From Cristatella mucedo (lineage: Eukaryota; Bryozoa; Phylactolaemata; Cristatellidae), in the NCBI GenBank assembly GCA_009760855.2, contig WPIO01000009.1, forward strand, positions 4,745,001 through 4,809,000: 64,000 nucleotides of DNA, given 5' to 3'. The first letter of the stretch is position 1, and each line of letters opens with the position of its first letter. The translations under genes were made by a program, and so were the position numbers. The notes beneath the pieces are model-generated. The model saw only the letters and a program-made list of their open reading frames with translations, had not been told where the DNA came from and searched no databases. Of the stretch, positions 30,928-42,597 are shown in pieces.

Positions 30928-31696
30928 AGAGCGTACGAGCGTTCAAGAAATGCATGACTAAAGTAAGCTACGTGTTGAATCAACAAATGTGGCAAGTGAC
31001 GTCGCCGAGGTCTGCAATCTCTGTGCAAACAACGAATAAAATCAACGTAATCAGTTAGGAGATTCCTTCGGAAAAGTATTCGGAATTTCTAAGTACGAAT
31101 TTCTACGATAGTTAAGCAACTTCTAGGCAATATGCCCAACATTTTCCATAAACCTTATACAACTTTCCAAAAACCTCATACAACTCCTTAAAAAATGAGT
31201 GTTGCAGCCAGAATAGAGCCTATAGAAACGGCACCTTGAAAGGCTGTGCATGAGTTGGAACTGTACAGTGAACCCATTGAGGATCACTTATTTCGCAGGA
31301 AAAGCCCAAGTCGAACTTCATGAGGGACAAAATCATGGCACCGTACGAGGATGGACACTCAAAATTGGACGGCCCAAACCAGAGGCAAAGCTGCTGGCGG
31401 GAGTAGACCTGGGTGGCAGCCACCTGCCAACCCTGGTCTGGTACATGGGAGCCGAGTCTGACAAGCTTGTGTGTTGTCGCTAGAGAAGGTGGAGGCATTC
31501 TTGATAGTTCACCTGCAGTTGAACATGGTGGCTATGTGGCCTGATCGCATTCTCATCCAATTGCCCGTTCTAACAGCAGAGACGGCATGGGTGCCAACTC
31601 AGCACCTTTTCCTCGTCATTCAAAGACTGAATAACTTGGGCAGCTCACTGGAAGCCGATTATAGACCGGTCTAAAGTGAACCAATAGAAGGCTGCC

Positions 31697-32330
31697 ATGG
31701 AGCTTCACATGTCCAAGATGGACCGAGAGAAGGCTGCCATGGAACTTCAAATCGAAACCCTCAAACGAGATAAGGCTGACGCTGCACCGATTAGAAAGGA
31801 AAGGGCAGAATTGCTACTGAGAGCCCTCACAGGGGACCTAGAAAGGACGGCGTGTTGGATGACGATGTTCAAAAAAAAGTAGATCGCCGAAAATGGAATT
31901 ATCGTACGACATTTTCGTGTCTGGAAGACGGCAGTGTTAACGAAGCCAAAAGTCAAGTCCTACAGTGGTTTTATCCGGACTGGCTGTTTAAGTCAGAAGG
32001 CGGCGACATGGACGATCGTCTGCAGGCTCTGTACAGGCAGCAAAGAGGCGGAACCTCCGCTGCACATCCTTTCTTCGTCGACGTTTTGACACTCCACAAT
32101 TACTACGGCTAGCCAAATTGGCTAGGGGAGAACGTTGTAGGGAGGCATGGGACTTGTTAAGAGCTTGGAGGATGATGCGAGCAGATGTATAGAAAGATAA
32201 GGGTTTCACAGAACATGTAAATAAGCTAATTGGCCGAAGGGCTAATATCGAAGACTTGAGCTCGCTCAGCTTAGATGATGTTTCATTAGATCCTTCTGAA
32301 CAAGATAAATTTCTTGATAAAGAGAAATAA
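31697..32330 (+). pseudogene. Unrecognised broken ORF in array unit 3
   Basis: It carries the same shared lesions plus a private 2-bp insertion near 32085 that ends the second frame early (stop at 32110-32112). This copy is the most degraded. Function unknown. Confidence 0.45.
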
Positions 32331-33448
32331 AGAAGGCTCAAAAAGTGATTATTTTCCATTTTGATTCAGTTTGTATGTCGTATTCATATAATAGTTGTTA
32401 AGAAGGCTGTTAAAAACGTGATTCCAACCAACAGTTAATAATAAGTATTGGCAAGGCAATTTTGTCTTTCGTGTCTGCTTCGGCAAACAATGGACCTGTT
32501 TCTTGCCTGGACTTGACTGTCAGTGCCTCCAGCGTATTTAAAATATTTCATAGCTGGCGGCGCTAGTAAGCTACCATACATTCTTGCATTGTTGTGACTG
32601 TTTCTTTATGCCATAGCACGATTTTCATTTCACAGAGCCTCTCATCACGCTTAGAGTAAGCTGTGCAAACATGCCTTACACTCATATCAATTCAAAACAA
32701 GACTGGATAACACAGCCCACACTAGTTGCTGCAGGGAACGTCACAGTGAACGCTGCAAAATCATCGCAGCATCAACTGCCACACTCGCTCACTTTTAAGT
32801 GGATGCAATTGGAATTGCTCTCATGCATTCCGGAGGGACCAATATAACATCGTGATATGCCTCAGAATAATCGATATGGCCTGGTAGGATGATACAAAGA
32901 GAATCTTGACCTCAGCATTGAAGAAGCTGCAGGCCTGAAAAGACGCTCGTGAGGCTTTGCACGAGTCAGAGCTGCACAGCGAACCCATTGAGGATTAAAT
33001 AGACAAACCAAAACCTGTTCATATGGTCCTTGTGCAGCAAAAGCAGCGACGACTTCAACCATACATCCTCTTCCAGTGGAGATAGCAATAAATGTATCAG
33101 GCGAAGGTGCCCATGGCTGAAATCCATGTGTAAACAATAAATGGAATCAACGTAATCAGATACAGATTCCTTTGCAAAAGTGCATCCACTCGGACTTTCC
33201 CAGTAACAATTGCTACAATTGTTAGCAACTTATGGACAATATGCCCGAAATTTGCCTCGAGAAACGACCCCTCGTGAGGCTTCGCATGAGTCAGAACTGT
33301 ACAGCGAACCAATTAATTACTTATTTCGGGAGGAAAAGCTCACCAGTCATGTCAAAGTCGAGCTTCACGAGCCTCGACCACTTCAGAGAATTGTCTATTA
33401 ACATTGGGACAAAAATCTCGGCTGCAGCAAATTTTGAACCATTGTTCA

Positions 33449-33806
33449 ATAATAATAATAATAATGCACTTGATAAAGCGCCCTCAGAGAACTCAAATCT
33501 CTCTCTGGGCGCTTTACATTTGCTGCAAAGGGAAATGCAATTGAATGGTGAGCAATATCATGCTTGATAAACGAACAAAATGAATACCATGGTAAGGGGC
33601 GACATGCACAAGGTCAGCATTCAAATGTGGTTAGTGGCAGCATGTTTGGTGTCAGCACGCATAAGCACATCAAGGACGAATCACAGAGACCCGCTAAATG
33701 CTGTCCTAAATAGGTGTGTTTTTAAGATCTTTTTAAATGCGGTCATGTCAGGGGATATTCTGACGCAGGTCGGGAGGGAGTTCCAGGCTTTTGGGAGCGT
33801 ACGAAA
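33449..33806 (-). mobile_element. LINE-A 3' fragment in array unit 4
   Basis: It is the same fragment as in unit 1; the (AAT)n tail is one repeat shorter. Confidence 0.9.
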
Positions 33807-34576
33807 AGAGCGTACGAGCGTTCAAGAAATGCATGACTAAAGTAAGCTACGTGTTGAATCAACAAATGTGGCAAGTGACGTCACCGAGGTCTGCAATCTC
33901 TGTGCAAACAACGAATAAAATCAACGTAATCAGTTAGGAGATTCCTTCGGAAAAGTATTCGGAATTTCTAAGTACGAATTTCTACGATAGTTAAGCAACT
34001 TCTAGGCAATATGCCCAACATTTTCCATAAACCTTATACAACTTTCCAAAAACCTCATACAACTCCTTAAAAAATGAGTGTTGCAGCCAGAATAGAGCCT
34101 ATAGAAACGGCACCTTGAAAGGCTGTGCATGAGTTGGAACTGTACAGTGAACCCATTGAGGATCACTTATTTCGCAGGAAAAGCCCAAGTCGAACTTCAT
34201 GAGGGACAAAATCATGGCACCGTACGAGGATGGACACTCAAAATTGGACGGCCCAAACCAGAGGCAAAGCTGCTGGCGGGAGTAGACCTGGGTGGCAGCC
34301 ACCTGCCAACCCTGGTCTGGTACATGGGAGCCGAGTCTGACAAGCTTGTGTGTTGTCGCTAGAGAAGGTGGAGGCATTCTTGATAGTTCACCTGCAGTTG
34401 AACATGGTGGCTATGTGGCCTGATCGCATTCTCATCCAATTGCCCGTTCTAACAGCAGAGACGTGCATGGGTGCCAACTCAGCACCTTTTCCTCGTCATT
34501 CAAAGACTGAATAACTTGGGCAGCTCACTGGAAGCCGATTATAGACCGGTCTAAAGTGAACCAATAGAAGGCTGCC

Positions 34577-35208
34577 ATGGAGCTTCACATGTCCAAGATG
34601 GACCGAGAGAAGGCTGCCATGGAACTTCAAATCGAAACCCTCAAACGAGATAAGGCTGACGCTGCACCGATTAGAAAGGAAAGGGCAGAATTGCTACTGA
34701 GAGCCCTCACAGGGGACCTAGAAAGGACGGCGTGTTGGATGACGATGTTCAAAAAAAAGTAGATCGCCGAAAATGGAATTATCGTACGACATTTTCGTGT
34801 CTGGAAGACGGCAGTGTTAACGAAGCCAAAAGTCAAGTCCTACAGTGGTTTTATCCGGACTGGCTGTTTAAGTCAGAAGGCGGCGACATGGACGATCGTC
34901 TGCAGGCTCTGTACAGGCAGCAAAGAGGCGGAACCTCCGCTGCACATCCTTTCTTCGTCGACGTTGACACTCCACAATTACTACGGCTAGCCAAATTGGC
35001 TAGGGGAGAACGTTGTAGGGAGGCATGGGACTTGTTAAGAGCTTGGAGGATGATGCGAGCAGATGTATAGAAAGATAAGGGTTTCACAGAACATGTAAAT
35101 AAGCTAATTGGCCGAAGGGCTAATATCGAAGACTTGAGCTCGCTCAGCTTAGATGATGTTTCATTAGATCCTTCTGAACAAGATAAATTTCTTGATAAAG
35201 AGAAATAA
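34577..35208 (+). pseudogene. Unrecognised broken ORF in array unit 4
   Basis: It has the same layout and shared lesions as unit 2. Function unknown. Confidence 0.45.
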
Positions 35209-35391
35209 AGAAGGCTCAAAAAGTGATTATTTTCCATTTTGATTCAGTTTGTATGTCGTATTCATATAATAGTTGTTAGGAAGGCTGTTGAAAACGTGAT
35301 TCCAACCAACAGTTAATAATAAGTATTGGCAAGGCAATTTTGTCTTTCGTGTCTGCTTCGGCAAACGATGGACCTGTTTCTTGTCTGGACT

Positions 35392-36041
35392 CATACTTTG
35401 CTAAGCAGCCTGCTCAAAAACAGAGCAAAACAAACTGCCGAGATGGAATCGTGATCGGGATCTCACGTCTGTCTTTTTAAATGAGCTCGTGCCTCAAGCT
35501 TCTCTAATAAGAAAGATAAGAGGTTTCCTCAACATCAGCCATGTACCTGACTCAATAGGACATCCTCAACATGTTCACACAGAAAGAAAAGAGGATCCAT
35601 CAAATCAGAGTCGAAGGGTTGTCGTTGATTCTAAACAAGGACAAACGGTCGTGGATAGTTTAACACACTTTGACCTATGAGGGGATTGTTGTTAAGATAA
35701 AACGGATTCTTATGATTTGCGACTTGGAGTTGCCAAACAAAAGAGGTATGGTGAGTATCTTTTTGATGTGGCTTCTTAGATAACCCAAGAGAAAAGGCAA
35801 TTTACTCCGCCTTCTGCGGTCGAAGTTTGTTACGAGGCTGGTGACTCGACCGGGTCAGAAGGGCAAAATGCATTCGCAGCGTTGGAAGCTTTGGGAACCG
35901 GGAATTGTCTTACTTAGGGGGGAATACCGGATGGGGGATAGAGGGAATACCAAGGGGTGATACCGAGGCTAGAGTTACCTAACCGACTAGACACAAGAAA
36001 TGGTAAAAGCTTAGCGAGCGGCATGCTCTTCTCTGTCTATA
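35392..36041. other. No gene recognised, between array and LTR element
   Basis: Unique-looking sequence; small frames without motifs. Confidence 0.5.
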
Positions 36042-36046
36042 AAGTG

Positions 36047-36336
36047 TGTAGTCTGAGTATATGCAGGCCGGTACCACTCCTTTCGTATACAGCTGTCAGG
36101 AGCATCACCGGCAGTGCAAAGTTGTGGTCCGCCTGTGGTGTGGTTTGGACAGGCCGGTAACCACAGTCAGTTGGTGGATTCACCATCCGGGTCGGCCAAG
36201 GGACAGCCCGAGGGGACGACAGAGGGGACTCGAGTGTGAGAAGGGGGCAAAGGCAGTCGTGCGTCTTGCTGCTCCGTGCCTTGTGCAATAAACCGTTGGC
36301 GTTGTTCTGGACCAGCGTTCTGTATGCCGAACCACA
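36047..36336 (+). repeat. 5' LTR
   Basis: It has TGTAGT...ACCACA ends and contains AATAAA at 36287-36292, probably the poly(A) signal. Confidence 0.9.
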
Positions 36337-36350
36337 AGCTATTTCGTGGG

Positions 36351-36644
36351 ATGGAGCCGATGACTCCCTGGGAGATGTCTTGTGCAGCGTCCCTAGGCTT
36401 TGATGGCTTCGGAGACTTCGTTAGCTGGCTGCTGAACTTCGAGAGGGAGATCGAGAAAAGTGGCTACGAACCGAGTGAGTGCCACTTGTTTTTGCTCCTT
36501 GCGATGCAAGGCGGGGCCTTCACGTTTGCCTCGGGGCTCCCGCAGGAAGTTCAGGATGACTTTGCCAAGCTTCGTAAGGCCCTAGTGAGGGCATTAACCT
36601 CGCGCCGGCCGGTAGAGCGCGATTGCTGCACACTGATCGGGTAA
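36351..36644 (+). pseudogene. gag-like ORF of the LTR element
   Basis: It is 97 residues from an ATG 15 bp after the 5' LTR. The pattern FVSWLLNFEREIEKSGYEPS, a hydrophobic LFLLLAMQGG, then LPQEV and a FAKLRKALVRAL helix resembles the gag fold of Ty3-like retrotransposons. A frameshift near 36620 ends it; another frame continues with several stops. Confidence 0.6.
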
Positions 36645-36984
36645 AGGCTGGTCGGACTGAGAGGGCCGACAGGAGCGACCTGAAGCGGCAGCAGCGATCA
36701 CCATCTGTGTGCCGGGCGACAGAGGTTTGTCTGCCTGCCACGCCGTGGTGGCAGGCAACGGCTCGCAAAGCGGTAACAGTTGATCAGGCTGCGATGGTGT
36801 TCCACGAAGCAACTGCAGTGTGAGAGGCAACGGTCAGCGGTGTGGCTGAGGCGACGGAGAGTGAGACGGTGCACGAAAAGGCGGCGGCGTCCTCGGCGAA
36901 GGCGGCGGCGTCCACCAGAGAGGTAGTGGCCGGCGATGCAGCGCAAGCCATAAAGGTGACGTTGGCCTGCGACTAGCCGGTGGG

Positions 36985-37210
36985 CTGTGACGCGGCACAG
37001 GCAGGAGAGTGTGTGCAGACCGAAGAGTCTGTACAGGCCAAAGAGTGTGTGCAGACTCTTCAGTCTGCACAGGACGGATAGGCTGTCCAGGAGGGAGAAT
37101 CTGTGCAGGCCGCAGAGATTGTGCAGGCTGCAGAGATTGTGCAGGCCGGAGAGACTGCCCAGGTTGGAGAGGGTACGCAGGACGTTGAAGCAGGACGTTG
37201 AAGCAGCTGC
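36985..37210 (+). repeat. 18-bp coding tandem repeat inside the LTR element
   Basis: Imperfect units of about 18 bp (GTGCAGGCCGCAGAGAT type) encode a hexapeptide-like E-S/I-V-Q-A-x repeat. A 13-bp direct duplication (37181-37193 and 37194-37206) shifts the frame at the end. Confidence 0.7.
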
Positions 37211-37537
37211 GTATATCGGAGATGCGGCAAAAGAATCGGCAGAGGCGGGTGGAGCGACGACGGTTGAGGTCCAAAAAACAGTAGCTGTGGACGTGAGCTC
37301 GATGACGATGGCCGGTGGCTCACGTTGCCGATTGGTCACAAAAGGCCGTGCACCAGCTCGCCTCTTGCGATCAGCCGTCAGGTAGCCTGCGGGGTTAGCT
37401 ATTGATGTTAGCTGCTATGTCGAGGATGTGTAGGGTCTACTTTGTATCGTTTATAGATAGTCTCGTTCATGCTGCCCTGTACATTGCAGCTACATGTGTT
37501 GGTGCTGCAAACTTGTGACCTTAAGGTCAAGGGAGCG

Positions 37538-37828
37538 TGTGGTCTGAGTATATGCAGGCCGGTACTGCTCCTTTCGTAAACAGCTGTCAGGAGCATCACC
37601 GGCAGTGCAAAGCTGTGGTCCGCCTGTGATGTGGTTTGGACAGGCCGGTAACCACAGTCAGATGGTGGATTCACCATCGGGGTCGGTCTAGGGACAACCC
37701 GAGGGGAGGACAGAGGGGGACTCGAGTGTGAGAAGGGGGCGAAGGCAGTCGTGCGTCTTGCTGCTCCGTGCCTTGTGCAATTAACCGTTGGCGTCGTTCT
37801 GGGCCAGCGTTCTGTATGCCGAACCACA
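37538..37828 (+). repeat. 3' LTR
   Basis: It has TGTGGT...ACCACA ends. The poly(A) motif is altered to AATTAA relative to the 5' LTR. Confidence 0.9.
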
Positions 37829-37833
37829 AAGTG

Positions 37834-38664
37834 GACATCAGTTGTGAAGCCCCTATTGGATACTTTGAACGACACTGCACTCATGCAATTGCTGGTTTAT
37901 ACAAACATTGAGGGGGCCATCCCACGGGTACGAGGGCTCCAGCAACTAGCAACCATAGAGGCTATGAACAAGAGCATAGACAAAGGTAAGACCTCCAGAG
38001 CCGCTTGCTTTGTCAAAGAGCAGTTTTCGACTGCATATAGGGCCAAATGGGAAGAGTGGCCGACGTTAGATCTAGAGAACCTATCGAGAAACTCAAGCCG
38101 GAAAGCTCTGACCAAAAATAGAGCTCAATCGAGCATCAGCGGACTACACTCGGTCGGACTGGTTGCAAACAAAGTTCCTCACAAATTTCAGCATCCCGGA
38201 GACCTTGAATCCAATTTATTTTACAGTCGACAAAGCACTGTCACCAACTCTTGACGACAAAACCCACTAGAGAAAAAGAAGGCACGTGAGAGTCCTCTAC
38301 GACTCCATTGTATTGCATAAGTGACACGGCGACGAAATCGACTCACATTCGTTGTTCACTCGAATAAATCGAGGCAAATTGAGACTGTCTTGAGTTGGTA
38401 ATCGAGTTCAGATCAAAAGAAAAGAGATGAAGGCAGATCTAAGGACGTTGCCATGACGACTCCGGAGATTCGAGCGTGTCTCGTAGCCACAATTTCGATT
38501 CTGAGTCAATTATCCAATGTTTACTCAAATAGCAAGTCTCTCCGACGATGAATTATGACATAGCTATAATTAAGTCAGCCGGCATATTGCAATCAAAAAT
38601 CAGCCGTCAGCCACCAGTAGATCTCGAGAAACTGAAGTGTTGATCTTCAAGAATATTGATTTCG
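37834..38664. other. No gene recognised, right of the LTR element
   Basis: An open frame runs from inside the 3' LTR to 38254 but carries no recognised motif. Confidence 0.45.
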
Positions 38665-38795
38665 AATAATAATAATAATGCACTCGATAAAGCGCCCTCA
38701 GAGAACTCAAATCTCTTTCTACGTGCTTTACATTTGCTGCAAAGGGAAACGCGATTGAATAGTGAGTGCTTGATAAACAACATAAATAGTGGAAC
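38665..38795 (-). mobile_element. LINE-A 3' tail
   Basis: It reads (AAT)n, CACTCGATAAAGCGCCCTC, TTTACATTTGCTGC and CGCGATTGAATAGTGAG. Confidence 0.85.
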
Positions 38796-38920
38796 ACAAG
38801 GGACAGAAACAACTGAAGAAATATTTACAGCTACGTGAGAATTATTCGGGTTTATGAGCTTGTTTATCGCACGAGATCTTCTAGCGATCTCCGACCTACG
38901 TCGCAGACGGTTGCTGCCGT

Positions 38921-39520
38921 ATTTGTCATTCAAACCGTCGGAATCTGCTGCAATAACTGATAAACTGAATGCTTGCTTGGCAGAAATTCGATCCTGGATG
39001 TCAAGCCAATTTCCTTAAACTAAACGACGATTAAACCGAACTGCTACTCATGGGACACTACAAGCATGTGACTGGACTAGAAGACTTTGCTCTTCTGATA
39101 AGTGATGCTCTTGTTCGACCATCACCGCTTGCTTCGAATATAGGTGTCGTCTTTGACAGCTGCCTAAATTTTGAAAGCTTCGTTAAGAAGACGGCTTTCA
39201 TAGATAGCTATCACGTCCAATCCCTATCTAACATTAGGAACTGTCTTCCACGATGGCTTGCAAAAAATTTAACTAGCTCCCTGGTTCTGCCTCGGCTAGG
39301 TTATTGCAATTTCATATTGGCTGGGCAGCCGAAAAAGCCAATAGGCGAATGCAGGTAGTGATGAATATGGCAGCGAGGCTAGTTTACAAATCCTTGAGGT
39401 TTGAGCATGTGTCTCCTTGGCTGAAAGAGTATGGATTGCTGCCGGTTGATCAACGCATATAGAGTAAAGTTCTTATGCTGACCCACAAAGCCTGCCAAGG
39501 CTTGGTTTTTTAATACCTAG
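38921..39520 (+). mobile_element. LINE-B fragment
   Basis: It matches 20150-20730: CATTCAAACCGTCGGAATC, TAAACTGAATGC, GGTGTCGT.TTTGA, TGGCTTGCAAAAAATTTAAC, GGTTGATCAACG. Stops occur throughout. Confidence 0.8.
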
Positions 39521-39811
39521 CAACTCCCACATTCATACCTAGCACCACAGTAGTCTTTGTGGTGGACGTCTTATATAAGGAGATACATGCCGATCCACGA
39601 AGCAAGCGCCACCTTTGGATCACCAACGCAGGAGCTGAAGACGAGATAGCCCAGAATGATGATCTCTGTCAACATCTTCGGCCGGCTTCACCACTCACTT
39701 AAAACACTAACCAATTCTTTGATGCTAAATACTTCGTGTGGGCTCAGCAGGCACAATGTGCGCACATAGGCACTAACAAAGCCTGCTTTTGCAGTAACGA
39801 CATACAGCAAT

Positions 39812-40306
39812 GTGTATCAAGAGATGGGAGTCGTTAAAGGGCAGTTCGTTCATGGCAAACTCCTGGACACGAGAAGGATGAGGACAACAGTACTTAGCGG
39901 CCAGTTTTCATACAAAAAGCTAGCGAAGGAAAGCCATGATTGCAATTCGGTTGTGTATGAAGATACCACTGTCTATCAGACTGCACAAGTGTACCTACGG
40001 GGTGATGGCCTGACAATCAAGGCAGTGGCTCCAGCAGTGCAAAGCGCTTGCCGAAGGACGAGCTGTTTGGTATTGATGAACCCAGTTCCAGTACCTACTA
40101 ACTGCGACTCAATCCATTGGTTGGGTGAGATGTGCAGAGTCAAGAATTCCCCTGATATACACGAGCACAGGCCAAACAGGCTAGTTGGCTCGCAGAGCAT
40201 GAGGGGCCGGTCACGTTGGTTTGGAGCTCTTTTAAACAGGATTCACATGCAGACGACTCCTGAATTAAGAAAAGAGCCAAGAAAAACAAATAGAGCAACC
40301 GGATAA
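39812..40306 (+). other. Open reading frame, unrecognised
   Basis: A 164-codon frame starts MYQEMGVVKGQFVHGKLLDT. A CTGCTTTTGCAG acceptor-like site lies just upstream. No motif was recognised; it may be chance or an exon of an unknown gene. Confidence 0.2.
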
Positions 40307-41261
40307 CCAACCAGGTAGGGAGGCAGAGCCAAGTCAACAATCAGGCTCCGGACGATAAACCCCATAAACCCGATAAACTTTGACATGTTACTTATGTGAA
40401 GGCTTCTCGGAGGCAGCCACGAGCCAACAACATCGAAACATTGCAGGTTGAAAGATGTCACATCGGCAGGCTGGAGAAGTAAAGATGAGCAACCAATACG
40501 TCAGTCAGAGCATCTTCGAGCAGTCGGTGTTCTATAATTAGCTAGTGAAGCTTAGCAGATGTTTGAAGTACCAGTTATGTTAGAAGCAGCAGTTAGTAGT
40601 ATGTTTGAAGTAGCAGTTAGCAGTCATTAACCACTGGCTATCCGAGCTTAACACGTGATTGGCTTAAGGTTAATATTATTATCATGGAATAGCAGACGAA
40701 GTCGGAAGAGTCCTAACTATAAAGTGAATTGCACTCATCTAAACGTGACATGTCTGCTGAGCTTATCTGTGGTAACCTAGTCTTAAGAGGACCTGATTCA
40801 GGCAATGTTTTTAGGCCGAAAGCTGGCGGATTTGACAGCAGATCCAATTTTCCTATCCATAAAATTTAATCGTTACAGAAGCAAACGTTCTCTTTCGGTA
40901 GCATTTTGTTTGAAGCTGAAAGCTGTGAAAAAACTTAAAATTGCTTAAAATTGCACTCATATCGCAGCCTGGCAAGTAGTTCTTAAAATAAGTCCAAATG
41001 TCGGGTACAGGTAAATGGTCAGTGACCTCAAAATGGAGTCCTGACGTTATAACAGCTCCAAGTAATAGGAGCAGCTTACAGGTTTCTCGTCACTGGAAGA
41101 GATCTGCACAGCCTACTTAAATATGCCAACGACTGATAAGGAGTTATCACCGCTAGTTTGAACTGAATAGCCAAGCATAGCACAACGTAATAACACTGTT
41201 GGGATCAATGCAACCTACGGGATCAAAATACATTACCGTCTAAAAACTGCTCCGGAGGGTT

Positions 41262-41340
41262 GGTGCGCTATACAAAACACTCATTCGTAACATCCGCATA
41301 GTCTTTGTGGAGTTACAGACGGAGATACATTACATTTCAG
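41262..41340 (+). mobile_element. LINE-B 3' terminus
   Basis: It reads GCGCTATACAAAACACTCAT, AGTCTTTGTGGAGTTACAG and ATACATTACATT. Confidence 0.65.
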
Positions 41341-41481
41341 TCCAACTGTATTGCACCTTAAACAATGGTTAAAAAATTGGGGTTTCTGCATACCACCTTC
41401 CCTACATAGCCTTTCAGCATACGATGTGATCGTGTGAGAACCTTACAACGTGGCAGACATGCACACACTGTAGTTCGTTCT

Positions 41482-41600
41482 TTAATAATAATAATAAAAT
41501 GCACTTGATAAAGCGCCCTCAGAGAACTCAATCTCTTCCTAGGCGCTTTACATTTGCTGCAAAGGGAAACGCGGTTGAATCGCGAGTAATATCATGCTCC
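41482..41600 (-). mobile_element. LINE-A 3' tail
   Basis: It reads (AAT)n, GCACTTGATAAAGCGCCCTC, the hairpin, and CGCGGTTGAATCGCGAG. Confidence 0.85.
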
Positions 41601-41639
41601 TGCATGACATACGCCTGTAAATTTGCAGGAGTGAAAGGC

Positions 41640-41780
41640 CATACCCCTAGGCATGGAGCTGGGGTTGTCTGGGGGCTAGGCCTATGATGACCGAGGTCCC
41701 CGACATATGTGAAGCGCCTGAGGGTAGAGATTTTGAGTTATCCAAGTTCTCTTAGAGCGCTATACAAACTAATCTCGCCC
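41640..41780 (+). mobile_element. SINE-1, diverged
   Basis: The tRNA-like head is poor; ATATGTGAAGCGCCTGA and GTTCTCTTAGAGCGCTATAC identify it. Confidence 0.65.
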
Positions 41781-42216
41781 GCTGTGAAGGAACACGACGC
41801 TTGCAGCCTGCGAGCACTGGTCGGAGACCTTGCGAAGGGCTCTCTCAGACTGCCTAAGAAGCCGCAAGCTCACGACCGGTGGAAGGGCAGACGATGACTA
41901 GGCAGCCCTGCCCAAATCCATGCATTGGCTGCATCTGTGGGGACATCAATCTACCACAAACTGCCGCCAGCTGTCGGGCGGGTTCGGAACGGACAATGGC
42001 CCGACATTGCGAAAAACAACGCATGCATGGAATATAAGGGCTGCCGAAGGAGTACAACGGGAGGGGAGGGCTAGATCCATCGACGCCAGCAGCCGTCTAG
42101 TGTGTGTAGACTGGGCTTGGCCGGCGTAGCTTGAAATAAAGGCTTTGGTGTTGGAGCCAACAGACTTGTTGCTCGGTCGTGCTTCCCAGCCTGACGACAG
42201 GTCGTGCAGAGGGCTG

Positions 42217-42597
42217 TCACACCCACCAAGCGAAGAACCGTACAGCTGGTCTGACTCGATTCGTTTAGCCACACCTCGTACGAACCTCAAAACCGTTGGA
42301 GACCGTGAATTTAGTTCTTATGCTCCCAAAACCTGGAACTGACTACCGATGCACGTCATAACGTCGCCTGACATGATGACATTTAAAAAGAAGCTTAAAA
42401 CGCATCTGTTTATTATAGCATTTGGTGGGTCTTTGTGGTTTGTCTTTCGTTTGCATATACCTGCCTACACTGTGCCTTCTGCTAGTGGATGTCAACACCA
42501 ATCATTCGGTAATGCTTTCTACACAGCATCAGTAAAGTACCTAGAAAGAGATTCAGTTCTATGATGGTGCTGTACAAACGTATTATTATTATTATTA
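42217..42597 (+). mobile_element. LINE-A2 3' end
   Basis: It matches the 63.6-kb copy (AAGCGAAGAACCGTACA, GACTCGATTCGTTTAG, ACATTTAAAAAGAAGCTTA). It ends GTACCTAGAAAGAGATTCAG...TGTACAAACG and (TTA)n. Confidence 0.85.

Larger units (their letters stand above)
29832..32713 (+). repeat. Array unit 3
   Basis: The unit is full length. Private changes are a 2-bp deletion near 31584 and a 2-bp insertion near 32085 that disrupts the reading frame downstream. Confidence 0.95.
24065..35391. repeat. Tandem array of 3.9 copies of a 2.88-kb unit
   Basis: Four head-to-tail copies start at 24065, 26949, 29832 and 32714, at spacings of 2884, 2883 and 2882 bp. By eye the copies differ at only a handful of sites per unit. 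The last copy stops at about 35391 and lacks the final 200 bp of the unit. Each unit holds a LINE-A 3' tail (minus), three related internal segments, and one broken reading frame. High identity implies recent amplification or ongoing homogenisation; an assembly artefact should be excluded. Confidence 0.95.
32714..35391 (+). repeat. Array unit 4, right-truncated
   Basis: The unit lacks the last 200 bp. Most of its private substitutions fall in the final 120 bp before the array edge (about 35278-35390). Confidence 0.95.
36047..37828 (+). mobile_element. Non-autonomous LTR retrotransposon, 1.78 kb, with target duplication
   Basis: LTRs of 290 and 291 bp (36047-36336 and 37538-37828) begin TGTRGT and end ACCACA. 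AAGTG flanks the element on both sides (36042-36046 and 37829-37833). The 1.2-kb interior holds a gag-like frame and a repeat-rich coding remnant but no protease, RT or integrase. The LTRs differ at about 16 positions plus one indel by eye, so the insertion is not recent. No clear primer-binding site was recognised. Confidence 0.9.

Noticed and set aside
24065-35391. Array as a satellite or rDNA-type repeat
   Set aside because: No rRNA sequence, and the unit is a mosaic of dispersed-repeat pieces in only about four copies.
36698-37339. Minus-strand ORFs of 146-213 codons in the LTR element
   Set aside because: Shadows of the 18-bp coding repeat on the opposite strand; the gag-like signal and LTR orientation are on the plus strand.
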